From assembly GCA_025200525.1 (NCBI GenBank), contig CM045761.1, forward strand, positions 58,119,438 through 58,183,437: a stretch of DNA of 64,000 nt, read 5' to 3'. This document shows positions 31,581 through 43,165 of this stretch, one piece after another (position 1 is the first letter of the stretch; every line of letters begins with the position of its first letter). A program made the position numbers and the translations under genes. The notes below the pieces were generated by a model. It was not told the DNA's origin and did not search any database. It saw nothing but the letters and a program-made list of their open reading frames with translations. The DNA comes from Camellia lanceoleosa (lineage: Eukaryota; Streptophyta; Magnoliopsida; Ericales; Theaceae).

Positions 31581-32140
31581 AATAGTTAATTTGATCTGTT
31601 ATATGAAAGATAAAGTCGATTCGATCTATCCCTTTCGCATGATCTTATTAGTTGACAGAACTACGCATATGTGCCACAGAAGTGCTCTGAGAATGTGAAT
31701 AACTTTTACACAAATAATGAGTAATTTACGACAGTGAAAGAGGAGTGCAATAATAATTTATATAGATCAATGATATTCATAGTAAGTGTTCTTACATATA
31801 TAGCAAGAATGTAGCCTTGCAGGTGCTTTGTAAAATAGATACCCAACATGATTGATCTGTTTACCAAATGAACAAGGACTAGCTCATCTGCCCTAGTCCT
31901 ATGCATGCAAGCTAACATTGTTTGTGATGCCCACATACAGTTGTATAACAGTGATATCACATAATGATAGCATAGATTAGTGGGACAGAAGCAATACCCT
32001 ATCTAATCATGTTTATAATTTTTCATTGACTAATGACATCATGTAAGATAATATCAATATTTGTTTTAAATAAAAAATTCAATAGGAGCTTGCTGTGATT
32101 CCAATACGTACTAAGATTTTCAACTTACTCTTTTTTTTTT
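31581..32140. other. Intergenic DNA, no gene seen
   Basis: No ORF of note and no repeat ends. The minus-strand 84-codon frame at 31706-31960 has no recognisable motif. Confidence 0.45.
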
Positions 32141-32141
32141 T

Positions 32142-32280
32142 TAAAGCATACAAGTCAACTTAAATTTTGGATACTATTCAAAAAAAAAATTTCTAAATAT
32201 TTTAGTATTTCTGTGCTGGTAAAGGATTGAACAAGAGTGATTACCTAACTTGGGTGGATAATCCTCACCATCATTGATAT
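32142..32280 (+). repeat. Direct repeat flanking the Mutator-type MITE, copy 1
   Basis: About 140 bp, including AGTCAACTTAAATTTTGGATAC (recognised in two parts), GTAAAGGATTGAACAAGAG and GGGTGGATAATCCTCACC, recur in the same order at 32639-32790 with a handful of changes and a longer A/TA tract. The MITE at 32290-32628 sits between the two copies. Confidence 0.92.
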
Positions 32281-32289
32281 AATTTTTTT

Positions 32290-32628
32290 GGATAAATTAC
32301 AAACACACCCCTGGAGGTTTATTTAAATTACAAATTACTTCCTGTAATTTTAGAAATTAGATTATCCCCCCTAAAGTTTCTAATTTCATAACAAATAGGT
32401 CATTTTCTTAATAAATCATCAAGTTAATTAACAATTTTTTATAATGTTAAAATTTTATTTCAATTAATAATTCAGATAATTTTATTATTATATAGGTGTT
32501 TAGTTAGAAATTTTACTTTTTCAATTAATTCTATTAAATAAATTTTTTTAGGTATTTGTAATTTTTCAAACTATAAGGGGCAATTCGTATTTTAAGCAAA
32601 CCTTAGGGGATATATTTGTAATTTATCC
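32290..32628. mobile_element. Mutator-type MITE, 339 bp, 10-bp TSD
   Basis: The ends GGATAAATTACAAACACACC and, inverted, GGATAAATTACAAATATATC match over about 15 bases and then again at CCCCT...GGTTT. TAATTTTTTT occurs on both sides (32280-32289, 32629-32638), a 10-bp duplication of the length made by Mutator-like elements; the simple T-run weakens this slightly. There is no ORF inside. An older relative lies at 26005-26310. Confidence 0.8.
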
Positions 32629-32638
32629 TAATTTTTTT

Positions 32639-32790
32639 TACAGCATATGAGTCAACTTAAATTTTAGATACTATTCAAAAAAAAAAAATATATATATATA
32701 TTCTAAATATTTAGTATTTCTGTGGTTGTAAAGGATTGAACAAGAGTGATCGCCTAACTTGGGTGGATAATCCTCACCCATTATTGATAT
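32639..32790 (+). repeat. Direct repeat flanking the Mutator-type MITE, copy 2
   Basis: Same content and orientation as 32142-32280, with an expanded (AT)n tract at about 32688. It continues to TTGATATTGGC, after which an A-run follows; copy 1 ends at the MITE target. Confidence 0.92.
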
Positions 32791-32799
32791 TGGCTTAAA

Positions 32800-33300
32800 A
32801 AAAAAAAAAATTCAGTGGAAACACAAAATTCCAATTTTCATTCATGTTTTAATTATGATTACCAAATTACCTATTGATCATTGTTTATCTGGTCAATTGA
32901 TTCTTTCACATTATGCCAATCAAATTGGTACCATGTAGTAAATTTAATAATTACAAATTAAAGAGAGTCACTTTTTGATGTGTCCAAACTTTACAAGTAG
33001 AGCACACCTTTTCTCCCAAAACATTTAAAAATAAAATTGATATCCTACAAAATATGAAATGTCCTACTTAAGAATTATAGTATACACTAGTAAAAATTGG
33101 GGAGAAAATAAACGATTTGGAGTGAACCCTATTCTGGATTTGTCCCACTAACACAAAATTGAAGTGAATTAAGATTTATTTTATTTTAATTTTTTTGGTT
33201 CTAACTGTATGCATATGAATTAGCCTGGATACACTCACTTTGACTAGTGTTATTGAGGCTCTAGGGAATTTTGAATACGATACTATTGTTGTCAACTCTT
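32800..33300. other. Intergenic DNA, no gene seen
   Basis: AT-rich sequence without supported features. Confidence 0.5.
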
Positions 33301-33304
33301 ACTA

Positions 33305-33446
33305 GGTGCTATCAATTCTTTAGAGTCATGACTGCGGGTTCTACCCGAGATTTCCTGATCCACGTAAAGGGGCACTTTGCGTGGGTTTCGGGATTAGTCG
33401 AGGTGTGCGTAAACTCGCATGGACACCCAGTCATTAAAAAAAAATA
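33305..33446 (+). mobile_element. tRNA-derived SINE remnant
   Basis: A B-box-like GCGGGTTCTACCCGAG (33334-33349) is followed by GGGATTAGTCGAGGTGTGCG and GGACACCCAGTC, a 3' part I recognise from plant tRNA-derived SINEs, and then an A-rich tail at 33434. The upstream A-box region is too worn to fix the 5' end. A target duplication was not found. Confidence 0.65.
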
Positions 33447-33449
33447 ATT

Positions 33450-34180
33450 AAGATAAATTAACTATAACTATGCAATTCATTCGGACCTACGATCAAAATG
33501 CTTTTTATTTTTTAATTTTTTTTTTATAGAAAATACAACAGCATGTACGTGGATTTTGTTCCATATATATATATACAGCATTTTTTTTTCATATCTTTTA
33601 TTCTTTTTGTGAGATTATAATTAAAAGGGTTATGAAAAGTGATTTCCAATTACATCTTTACAAATTCAGATCACTTATCCCATCTAATCCTCCATTCTAT
33701 TTATCACTTGAATCTTATTGGTTCACAAAACTACTTTTTATTTTATTATTTTAACATGGACAATCTCATGACCTAATAAAATTCAAGGCAAATATCATAT
33801 CGGTTTCTTTTTTACAGTGTAATTAATAAGTTTATGAATATATATTTGGAATTATGGTTAAAAATAGCCAGTTGAGCTAGGATAATCTTCAAGATCAAGA
33901 TTATAGATTGTTGTAGCCTTTATCATGTAGCTCACATGTAATGCTGATAGAGGATGTTTACAAAGGTACAAGCATTTGGTAAGTCCGCCAAACCTAATTG
34001 CCACCATTATAGGCCTTTTTTTCTTCTTCATAATGTCGGTTTGTTTCAACTATGTAATGTTAAATATAGGATTATATATGTAAAAGGATCTTTGTAATCC
34101 AAAACCTAGGACTAGGATAGATAAGAAAACCAAACTTAGTTTCTCTTTTTTTAGTCACAGTTCCTCTTTCCTTCCTCTCC
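33450..34180. other. Intergenic DNA upstream of the MIR172-like locus
   Basis: AT-rich with an (AT)n tract at 33564 and no gene. The 63-codon minus-strand frame at 33858-34049 has no recognisable motif. Confidence 0.45.
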
Positions 34181-34188
34181 AACCTCCC

Positions 34189-34198
34189 TATATAAGAA
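34189..34198 (+). promoter_or_regulatory. TATA box of the MIR172-like locus
   Basis: CTATATAAGA in a CT-rich context (CCAACCTCCCTATATAAG), followed about 30 bp later by TCAATCCTCACAACA, a good plant start region. It is about 450 bp before the hairpin, on the same strand. The link to the hairpin is inferred from order and distance. Confidence 0.55.
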
Positions 34199-34639
34199 TA
34201 CCCTCATCATCTTTCAATCCTCACAACATTTAGTTATCTCTACATTCTTTCTCCTAAACTAGTCAACTTTGTTTTATTTGGGGTTAAGATTTTTGCTTAG
34301 GATTAGTTTAGTGTTTGTCAACTTAGTTGGGATGCGCTGTGTACCATGAAAATTTTCTCCATAGTTGTTATTAACTCATGGTAATCTTTTACTTGCAGTA
34401 AATAAAATTTCTCCTTTTTTGTTGACTGAAAAAATATAAAAAAACTTGCTATTCATTAATGTTATTTTAACCCAAGTGGGTCCTTAATGCATAGTTGCAA
34501 AATGATTTAGAGAAGTGGGTTTTTTTTTTTACTAGTCCTATTTGTTTTCTTGTTTGCTTTTAGTTGTTTCTTTTTAGGGTTAGCATTTCTCTTATTTTAT
34601 TTTGCATAGTTGCGAAGGAAGATCTCAAGATTGGCCACC

Positions 34640-34795
34640 AATCAATTTTTGGGGATGCAGCATCGTCACGATCCCCAAACTTTTGATGGGGTATCATTTT
34701 GGTGTAGTCATGGAAGGTCCCTTGCTCTACCCAAAAAACTCCTTTGATTATTTGGGAATCCTGATGATGCTGCTTCAGCGAATAGTTGATTTTCC
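34640..34795 (+). ncRNA. MIR172: MIR172-like precursor hairpin
   Basis: The 3' arm at 34755-34775 reads GGAATCCTGATGATGCTGCT plus T, which differs from the conserved miR172 (GGAATCTTGATGATGCTGCA plus T in the e-type) at two positions. The 5' arm at 34657-34677 reads GCAGCATCGTCACGATCCCC plus A and pairs with it with two mismatches and one G:U; upper stem TTTTGGTGTAG pairs with CTACCCAAAA, closing a loop near 34715-34730. The arm order (star 5', mature 3') is that of MIR172 genes, which repress AP2-type transcripts and promote phase change and flowering. The 78-codon ORF over the same bases is not a gene. Function depends on processing, which sequence alone cannot show; a drifting duplicate copy is possible. 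Confidence 0.75.
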
Positions 34796-35208
34796 TTTTA
34801 GCTCGATTGAAGAAGGTTCATGTCTATGCATACATTAAACTACACAAACATCAACGTTGAAAGGTAATATATTTTTTAATTTTTGTCTTTTAGAAATTTT
34901 TTTTTACAAGTTTTGAAGATTGATTCAGTTCTTGTTGCATACATAAGCTCATATTCAAATGCCAAAAATTCTAAATTTTAATATTATATTTGGATTTTAA
35001 ATTTGTGGAGGAATTTGTGAATAGAAAGGAAAATAGAAGGAAAAATAAAATAGAGAGCTATTGGGGACACCAAAGAGCTCATGCTAACTCTGAATATGAT
35101 ACTAAATTTAAGCTAAGTTTCGTTTATTTTTCTCATATCTTTTCCTGTCCTCTCATAATCTCTTCTCAATTTCTAGATCCAGACAGTATGGAGGTCTCTT
35201 CTTGAATT

Positions 35209-35320
35209 TTTCATGCTTCATTTTGCTATAACCATTTTTGAGTTAATTGTTAATTGTTAATTGTTAACTTTTCATGCTTCATTTTGCTATAACCATAACC
35301 ATTTTTGAGTTATAACTTTT
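35209..35320 (+). repeat. Short tandem duplication, about 58 bp
   Basis: TTTTCATGCTTCATTTTGCT followed by ATAACCATTTTTGAGTTA appears twice, separated by TTAATTGTTAATTGTTAA, itself a triplet of TTAATTG. Both may have arisen by replication slippage. Confidence 0.9.
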
Positions 35321-35639
35321 ACTTCTACTACTTTCACTGCTTTTAATTGAAGAGCCACTAGTTTCATATCAAGAAACCTCCTTTTGACATTTGAAATGGT
35401 TGAAACACCTTGTGAATACTTGTAGTTCTTGAAAGGGTTAGTGCAAAGGCAGTGCTTTAATTTACAGAAACATTTTAATTTATAGAGTGCCTGACCTTAT
35501 TATAGTTTTCTAATGAAAAAAGTTGAGGAAGATATATAAAGATTCTAGTTAATTATAAGCATGGGATATGATTTTATTTTTTGCTTTCATTATCTATTTT
35601 GAAAACATAGTAGGACTTACGCATGCGATTTCTCTTTTT

Positions 35640-35770
35640 AGCTAGATGGGCCATAATCAGGGTATTTGACTTAATAGTTGTGTAACACTCTTTGTGGTGT
35701 GAGGTCTCAAGTTCAGCTCTTATAGAGAGAAGTCTGATACTATTTGTAGTAGCTTATTTCTCCCCCTATT
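35640..35770 (+). mobile_element. Possible SINE head
   Basis: GACTTAATAGTTGTGTAACA followed by GGTCTCAAGTTCAGCTCTTA resembles an A box and B box at tRNA spacing. A second, weaker phrase (GTGAGGAATTGTATTCAGG) is at about 36650. No tail or target duplication was identified. Confidence 0.35.
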
Positions 35771-35774
35771 ATGG

Positions 35775-38700
35775 GGGTTTATGTACTCAGTGGGGTTTGT
35801 ATTGGGCTTGAGTTGGTTGGTTTATTGGTTGTTAAGCTTTGTTGACTTTTTAACTATTGTAAGTTAGTGATCTGTTGATAATATAAATATTTCTCATATT
35901 TATAATCACTCTTCTATCTATTGACCAAAACAAAACAAAAAGAAAAGTTAGATGAGCCATTTTATTATTCATTAGAAATTAACTACTATATAACTTTACA
36001 AGTTTGAAATGGAAATCTTTATTTTAATGCATGAGGTTGTCATACATCATTTAAATTCAAAATTCATCATTAGTAAAATTTCATGTTATCATGAGAATAC
36101 ATTTCTTAGCTACTTTAAGAGAAATTATATTTTGCTCCAAGAACAAATTTATGTGGTGTTTCAATAGGAATTTGGTTGGTTAAAATAATAGACCCTACAA
36201 TTTTTGTGCCTCTTTTGAGAAAGACAACATGACAAGTATCTTATCCTGAATGGTGTGAAGCAATTCTCCAAAACTATTAAATAACTTTCATTTTAAAGTT
36301 TAAAATATTAATTTGTTAGATGTGACTATTTCATAATCCCTCTTAGTGGAAGTGTTTATCTCTAGTATTGTTGTTATAAACATTGTAAACTAGTTTTAGA
36401 AACAAGATTATAGAAGAGAGATCACTTTGAAGATAAAATATTTCTGAACCATCCATTCTCTCTTAAACAATGCTTTCTCTAATAACTTCAAGGGGCCCAC
36501 AACCCATACATATACAATTAAAAAGGACAGTACTTCTTGAGTAATTATTTTATATTTCAAGAAATTCACATTAGCCATGTGTCCAATTAATAGTAAGGAT
36601 TAAATGAATATATCACCTTGTATTTGTTGCTCTATAACATCTTAGGTGTGAGGAATTGTATTCAGGTCTAGCTCTGTAGTGGAGATGTAACTAATTTGCT
36701 TTTTGGGTCATGCCCTCGTATTTGTTGGATCGGTCTGTGTCAGATTCTGGTATCTTATGTTGTATTCTCATCGACCTTGAGGTGTGCTAGCAAATGGGTG
36801 GGCATTTCTTGCGGTGCCAACCTAGTTGGGATTGTTTAGTTGTACTTTGATGCTTTTTGCATTTCCTCATCCTTTCTTTGATGTAATTCATATGTATGTA
36901 TGGTATTATCATCAATAAAAGACTGCTTTATTGTTCAAAAATAAATAAATAAAAAATGAATATATTACCTTAATAACAAGTAGATGGTGAACAAATTATA
37001 ACATTTTATTGGTCGGACACATGAATATGTGGTCTTCTTGACCTACTAAATGATTTCTGGTGCTTTTCATAGTCTAGTCCGGACCTGTAGACTTATCAAG
37101 AGCCATTTTTATGATTAATTAAATTTTTAAGTCCTTATACTTGGATTATTCATAAAAATCAACTGACCCAAATGTTATTTTCCTGTCTCTCCCTCTTGGG
37201 CCAAATAGGGTTCAATCCCATTGATATGTTAAGATAGTTGGGTTGAAAGCCCGGCCCATAATCTAGGCATTTGCATATTGTTAAGCCCATGAACTAAAAT
37301 CTGAGGATAAAAACATGAATAACAACCAACAAATTATTTACCAGAGAGATGGATGACAAGAAAAAACTTACGGAGCCCCAAAAAAAAAAAAAAAAAATTC
37401 AAAAAGTGATTAAAAAAAGAATTGAGTGATTTAGCTTCAAATTTAGTATGGCATTGGTTACACTTAGATATATATATATATATATAATTTTTTTATTACA
37501 AAATGTTCGAAATATTCCTAACACTCCACCCATCTCAAACTCACCTAAGCATTGATGCCTTATCGGAGCCCAAAAGGCCAACAATGAGTTTAATTCACAT
37601 ATTTTATTTTTTGATAATTTTTCAAATTATGTATATATATACATATTTCCAGATATTGGTATGACAAAAAGTTTTCCAAAAATTTAGTATGACATGTGTT
37701 TATTGAGTCTTTGACCTGTATTTTTGTGGTATGAAGTTAATATGATGTAACTAATTAATGAGTTGAATTAATAGTGTGGTGTGTGCTACATACGAAAAAA
37801 AGATGAGACACTAAAAGTGGTGCTCTAATAATACCACTAATGATATGACAAATTATGCCTTTTTTTTTTTTTTTGACATTTTCAATGCATTAGTGCTATT
37901 AGTGGTCACTTTTTTAATAGTATAAATCATTGTTGAACAATTAAACACACAAGTTGACCCTTCTACACCACCTCTTTGACTAATCAAAACCCCTATATTT
38001 CATTTGGACCTTGCCTAGTTTGTAAAACCATTCACAATTATGGGCCCCAGAGCAATTCAATGGTGAATAGGTAAAAAATAACTAAATTTATAATTTAGCA
38101 ATGAATATTGTAAAATAGTTATAGGATAATATTATTACTCCAATGGTCAAATTGTTATTTTTAGTTTAACACTATCGATTTTCAGAGGGAATCTCCAAAG
38201 TGGAGTGATACATCGCTTCAATTGAGATGGAATTGCGAAAATACTCTGGCACTCTTCTGTTAGTTCTGACGGAGAGAGAGATCATGTGAATGCCATTGGA
38301 GTTCACTTGATCCGTCGCTGCGAGTATATTCGATTTGTAACAACCTACGTTCCATGCCTTTCTGTATCTCTTGGTGATTTCAACTCAGAGATTCATCCAT
38401 TGATTTCCGATCGAAGCTTCATATCCTTTGTAGATTCTAACCAAATTCTAGTGTCTCTCTATCCGATCTCACATTTTTGATTTGCATTTCTTGGAGCTTT
38501 ATTGTGAATTTGTTGATTGGTTGAATTTATTTGGGTAAACTACCAATGTCATAATAGTTTTCATCAAATCCTATTGAAAATAATTCATTGTCCTAATATG
38601 TCCTATTGATAAATAATTTTTATGATGATTTTGTATATGTTACTAAAATTAACAATTAGTAACTTTTTTGTTATAATATTTATAAATTGTTGCTAAAGTT

Positions 38701-38837
38701 TATAATTAGTGACGTCAGGATTAAATTTTCAAACTATCACGAAAAATTAAAAAGTAGTGACTTTTTGTAACGATTTTTTTAAACTATCACTAAAATTTAT
38801 AATTATTGACATTTTTTTGTGATAATTTTCAAACTAT
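35775..38837. other. Intergenic DNA, no supported gene
   Basis: No coding region with a recognisable domain. The tract at 36690-36945 (TCTTTGATGTAATTC... ATCAATAAAAGACTGC) looks like the 3' end of a LINE or of an unknown transcript but cannot be assigned. From 38560 to 38840 phrases such as AAACTATCACTAAAATTTAT and AATTAGTGAC recur in various forms, like worn subterminal repeats of a DNA transposon. Confidence 0.4.
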
Positions 38838-38928
38838 TATTGAAAAAATAAAAATGATTAGATATTAGTAGCTATATGTTTGAATCAAATTTGTCTTACA
38901 AAAAATATATGGTTATTTTTGAAATTAT
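38838..38928 (+). repeat. Dispersed repeat, copy 2, abutting the giant retroelement
   Basis: Matches 26433-26512 and ends at GAAATTAT just before the LTR sequence begins. It therefore belongs to the pre-insertion DNA and helps fix the retroelement's left border. Confidence 0.8.
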
Positions 38929-41900
38929 CCCATTTTTGACCGTCCTCAAGACTTGGATGTTATCGTTTGTGTACTTGATGATTGTGCTTGTTTGTGTTCA
39001 TTTTGAGCGCCCAATGTCTTCGATGGAACGCCCTGACTTTGAGCCTTGAAACCTTAACTGTTTTGTGCTTGGTTTTGAACTAAGAGCTTTTTGCCTCTTG
39101 TCTGGAGGAGTCCATGACCTGTCGGCTAGCCACCTGGCCTGTCGGCCATGTCTTGTGCTTGTCGGCTACCAGTGGTGGCTGGTCGGCTCTCAGTGGTGGT
39201 CGACGGCCATTGGTCTCCTTTCCCAGATACTTGTTGACAGCTTTGCCAGTTGTTGCACATTGAACTGCATCTTCATACACGTGCATGGTAGGATGTATCT
39301 AAGCTCAAGGGGTGTTTTTCTATCAATATGGGGGTTCCTCCCCTATTTTGGAGGGTTAGAAGATTTAGACCAAAAATATCTCTCTTTCTCGAAAATTCGC
39401 TCTCTCTCTTGTTATTTTGTACACTTTTGCCTAGTTTCTCTTAGCTTTTGCACATCAACCCTTAACCAAATACTCTCACCTTTGGGCTGAGATTACTTGG
39501 AGCTTTGTTTGAGCTCTAAAAGGAGATTTAAGCTTGGTTTGTTTCCTATTTTGTGCCTTAGCTTCAAGAGATATAACACTTGTTATTTAAGCTTGTTTCA
39601 ATATTTGTTTTGGCATCTTTTTCAAACTGTTTTTGGCATAATTTTCAACTGCAAAAACCTCTATTTTTATGATCTAAAAATGGTGGTTTGAGGCTATTTT
39701 GAGTTAGGGGGTGGTCCACCCTTGCTCCTTTGTTTGTTAAGCTCTTGTACCATCTTTTCATCACTTTTAAACCAACGTTTTTGGACCTTTTAACCACTGA
39801 ATCTCAAAGGTTTTTCAGTGGTAAAAACCTTGTTTTGAAGTTTAAAATTAGAGGGGTTAGCCTCCCTTCCTTGTGTCTTGTTTGCATACCTAGATAGCTT
39901 CATATGTTAGCATGTTTTTTTTACTTAATTTAGCTTAAGTCCAGCATGTTTTTACCTCTGAAATAACTTGTTTTGGCTCTATTTTGGGTTGATTAGTTCA
40001 GTTGAGGCTTGTATTACATAGATGTAGTGTTAATTCCTTCACTAGCTTGATGTTTTAATGCTTTAATCATCATTCTTTTGAGTTAAAAGCATGTTTTAGT
40101 GTTGCTTTGCACTTCATTTTAGCACTTAAAATCTTTGCAACCTCCCTCTTTGCTTCACTCTTTTATTTGCTTTTGAGAGTTGTTTCAAACTTGGGATCCT
40201 TTAAGCTTAAGATTAAGGTTATGCTTAATGATTTAATCCTCTTTGAGGGTTCATTACCAACGGCATGATCTCTCTCATGCCTTAAATTACCTCTTGGTTG
40301 ACACTTCTTTCCATTGGAGGACACTCACCAATGGACTTAATCGATTAAAGAATGAATTGGTAATGTAAAATGAGTAAACAAAATGACAAGTAAAAGAGGC
40401 AAGATAAGCATCTTTCGTGTTACATTGCATGTGTTCGAATCAGACATTAATTCGAACATAAGAAAAATGGGACGTTTCATACTCAAAAGTGATGCAATGT
40501 GCCACTTTTCTTGGTCACCATCATTCTTGATCATGCATGATAGGGTGGTGGTCTTTTGAGTCTTGTTTTGCACTCATTAAACTTGTACAAACTTGGTTCT
40601 TTGGCCATCATGCATGGAAATTGCTTGATTGGTGGTTTGAGAGCCAAGAGTCATACTGATTTAAGCTTGTTTGATGATAAGGAGGGTAACAGTACAGATA
40701 ACCCTTGAGAATACACTGCTTTGCCTCTGTTTGCTCTCTGTTGTAGCAAAAAGGAAGTTCAGGCGAAGGGTCGATCGGTCCTCAATAAGGCCGACGGCCA
40801 CCAAGAGAGTCGATCGCCACCAATGGTAGCCGACGGCCACCATTGGTAGCCGACCGGCCATCAATGAAATTTTGCACAGTGTGTTCCTGAGGAGGAGCAG
40901 AGGCATTCTAGTAGTTGGCAGCACTGTTGGTGTTCAAATATGTGCAAACAGAGGCGTTCAATGGCAAGGCGGTGGCTTTTTGAGTGGAGAAACCGAGCAT
41001 GCATCCCTCATTTCCTGAGGCCATTTAATTGCTTTGTTTAATTAACTAGTGGTAGCTAATTAATTAGTTTAATTGTTTTGTATTTAATTAGCTTAGTATT
41101 TAGCTACTTAATTCGTTTTGTAATATTTAGTTAGCTTAGAATAAGTTAGTTAATTCATTTTGTGTTGTAATAATTAGTTAGCTCAATTAGCATAGCTAGT
41201 TAGCTTATTCATTTGGACCCTCATTCGCGAGGGCATAATGTTGTAATAAATGTGCGTGTGTGCGTGTGCCCTTCTTCCAACCCCACATCATCTTTTTTCG
41301 CTTATTTAATCGCTTTCATGGTTAGATTAGGGACATTTTCAATTAGCATACCTTATACTTGCATGTTTGCATCCATTCATTTTGTCTTGCATGCATCGAG
41401 GCTCAAGATCATTCAAACTGCATCGTCAATTCAAGATACTTCTTTGAATACGTGTTTAATCACATGTTCAAATTGATTCATATGCCATATTAGTAGTCGA
41501 GCCTATTAATTGCATCCTTCGCATGCGTTGCATTAGACATCTTGTACAGTTAGGATCATGCATTTTTTTAATTAGCTTCTGTTTTGGCTTTGAGTACTCA
41601 ATGAGTTTTATGCTTTCGCATACTTGCATGAGTGTGATTGCCATGTTGCCATGTTTCACATGCTTGCCATGAGGCTATGTACTTAAATGCTAAACTGCAT
41701 GAATGCCTATGGATGAAGGCTTGTTGTTTGGAATGGAACAATTCAACAAATGTATGTTTTAAGCTCACTATGTTTGGTGGAAAATCCGCATCTTTAAGCC
41801 CACTTAAGGGTGGCAAATTCAAACCATTTTCACAAACAAACATGAGTTGAGTTGTTCCAATTCTTGCGATTTTAGTCTATACTTGCATGTGTGCGTCACG

Positions 41901-42341
41901 TAGTAATGTTAGCTAATAATCGGAATACGAACACATAATATTTATAAAAAAACATATCATGATTAGTAGAGGCCAATCTTTTGATCGAGCGAGCGAGGGT
42001 GTTCATTTCAGGACCTTCTCCTATCGTACCTAAGTTCCTGAGCCGAGGCAACTTTGGTGATGACGGACACGTGGCCTTTGGCATGAGTTAGGGTTTCCTA
42101 AATTTTCCCAAAAATAAAATATTTAGGTGACGACTCTGTGTCTGGCAAAGTAGTCCAATTTTGGCATTATTTAATTTAAAATCGATTTTCCAAAAGGGTT
42201 TGCTGGATTTGGACTCTTTGGTGATTATCAGTTTCACATTGCACTTTGTGAGACTAGATTCAGAACCGCGGGAGTCCGAACTATGAGGCCTTTTTTTCAA
42301 ACCTTTTCGAAAGGCGGGGCACGGAAAAATGCGAGCCCACA
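38929..42341 (+). mobile_element. 5' LTR of the giant element, 3.4 kb, first bases missing
   Basis: The LTR starts inside the family terminus TGTAGACACCCCATTTTTGA: the first nine or so bases are absent and the sequence begins CCCATTTTTGACC. It ends at GCGAGCCCACA, six bases before the PBS. Close to its end it shares a block with the solo LTR at 47696 (AGCCGAGGCAACTTTGGTGA, GTTTCCTAAATT). Small open frames at 39065-39490 and elsewhere are chance frames in LTR sequence. CATGTTT-type and TTAGTTAATTAG-type short repeats are frequent. Confidence 0.85.
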
Positions 42342-42346
42342 GTTTC

Positions 42347-42364
42347 TGGCGACTCCGCTGGGGA
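42347..42364 (+). other. Primer-binding site of the giant element
   Basis: TGGCGACTCCGCTGGGGA follows the LTR after a short spacer. From memory this matches the tRNA-Arg-type PBS used by Ogre-like elements, unlike the PBS of the left element at 9773. Confidence 0.8.
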
Positions 42365-43165
42365 ATTAGAGAACTTGACTTGAACTCATGATATGTTGTT
42401 TTATCTACACTTATGTGTTTCTTTGTATTTGCATTTGCACCGGTGCGCCTAAGTCACCGTGTTTGCCATCTGCTATTCTTGAATGGTTTGCCGGAGGCTC
42501 GCTTGGAAAAGCTTACTAAAAGGCTGATCGGTTACGGGCTCTGCCACGATAGGAACACAACCCTTGGATCTGGGCTACCGCTGTATCGTTTGATCCTCCT
42601 TTCACTTCTCGGTGTTAGGTGTGAAAGGTATATTAGGTGGTTTTGCTGAGGTATCCTTTTGGCCAATCGACCTAGTTGCATATCGGAAGCCATAGAGATT
42701 GTTCCAAACTAGGACAGGTTGCTCACCTGAATGTAGGAATTGTTTGAAACCGCTTGTTTGCGTAGTGAACCCCTAGCTCATTTAAATTAGGACAGGGTAA
42801 CCCTACCCCATCATAGGGGTGTTTTGGCTCACACTTGCATGATATGTGCTTTTGGAGTGAAACTCTGCAGGAATGTATGTATCAATTGCAAGTCTGGGTA
42901 TCAGTTTTGGGGCAGAAATCAATGTTTGAGTACAGTTTTCCAGCTTATGATTGCAACTGTGTGTTGTTTCGCTTGCCGAGGTGTCAGGCGGTTTTTGATT
43001 TTGTTTCTTTTTGCTTTATTTTCTTTTTGCAAGGTAGTCTTTGACCATTGCTTCGCATTTATTCTCATACTCCCCAAGCACTCTGGACCCGAGTTAGAAG
43101 GATTTGTAGATATTGGGATCTAGTCAGGGACAACCAGTGTTTGTTTCACTCTCGCCGGTTACTAG
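42365..43165 (+). other. Leader between PBS and gag
   Basis: About 800 bp with only short, broken frames (for example 42413-42649 and 42824-43123). Some Ogre elements carry an extra ORF1 here; no such protein can be recognised. Confidence 0.5.

Noticed and set aside
34602..34838. 78-codon open frame on the plus strand
   Set aside because: It overlaps the MIR172-like hairpin and shows no protein motif; the base pairing explains the sequence better.
39065..39691. 141-codon and 64-codon open frames
   Set aside because: They lie inside the 5' LTR and have no similarity to retroelement or host proteins that I recognise.
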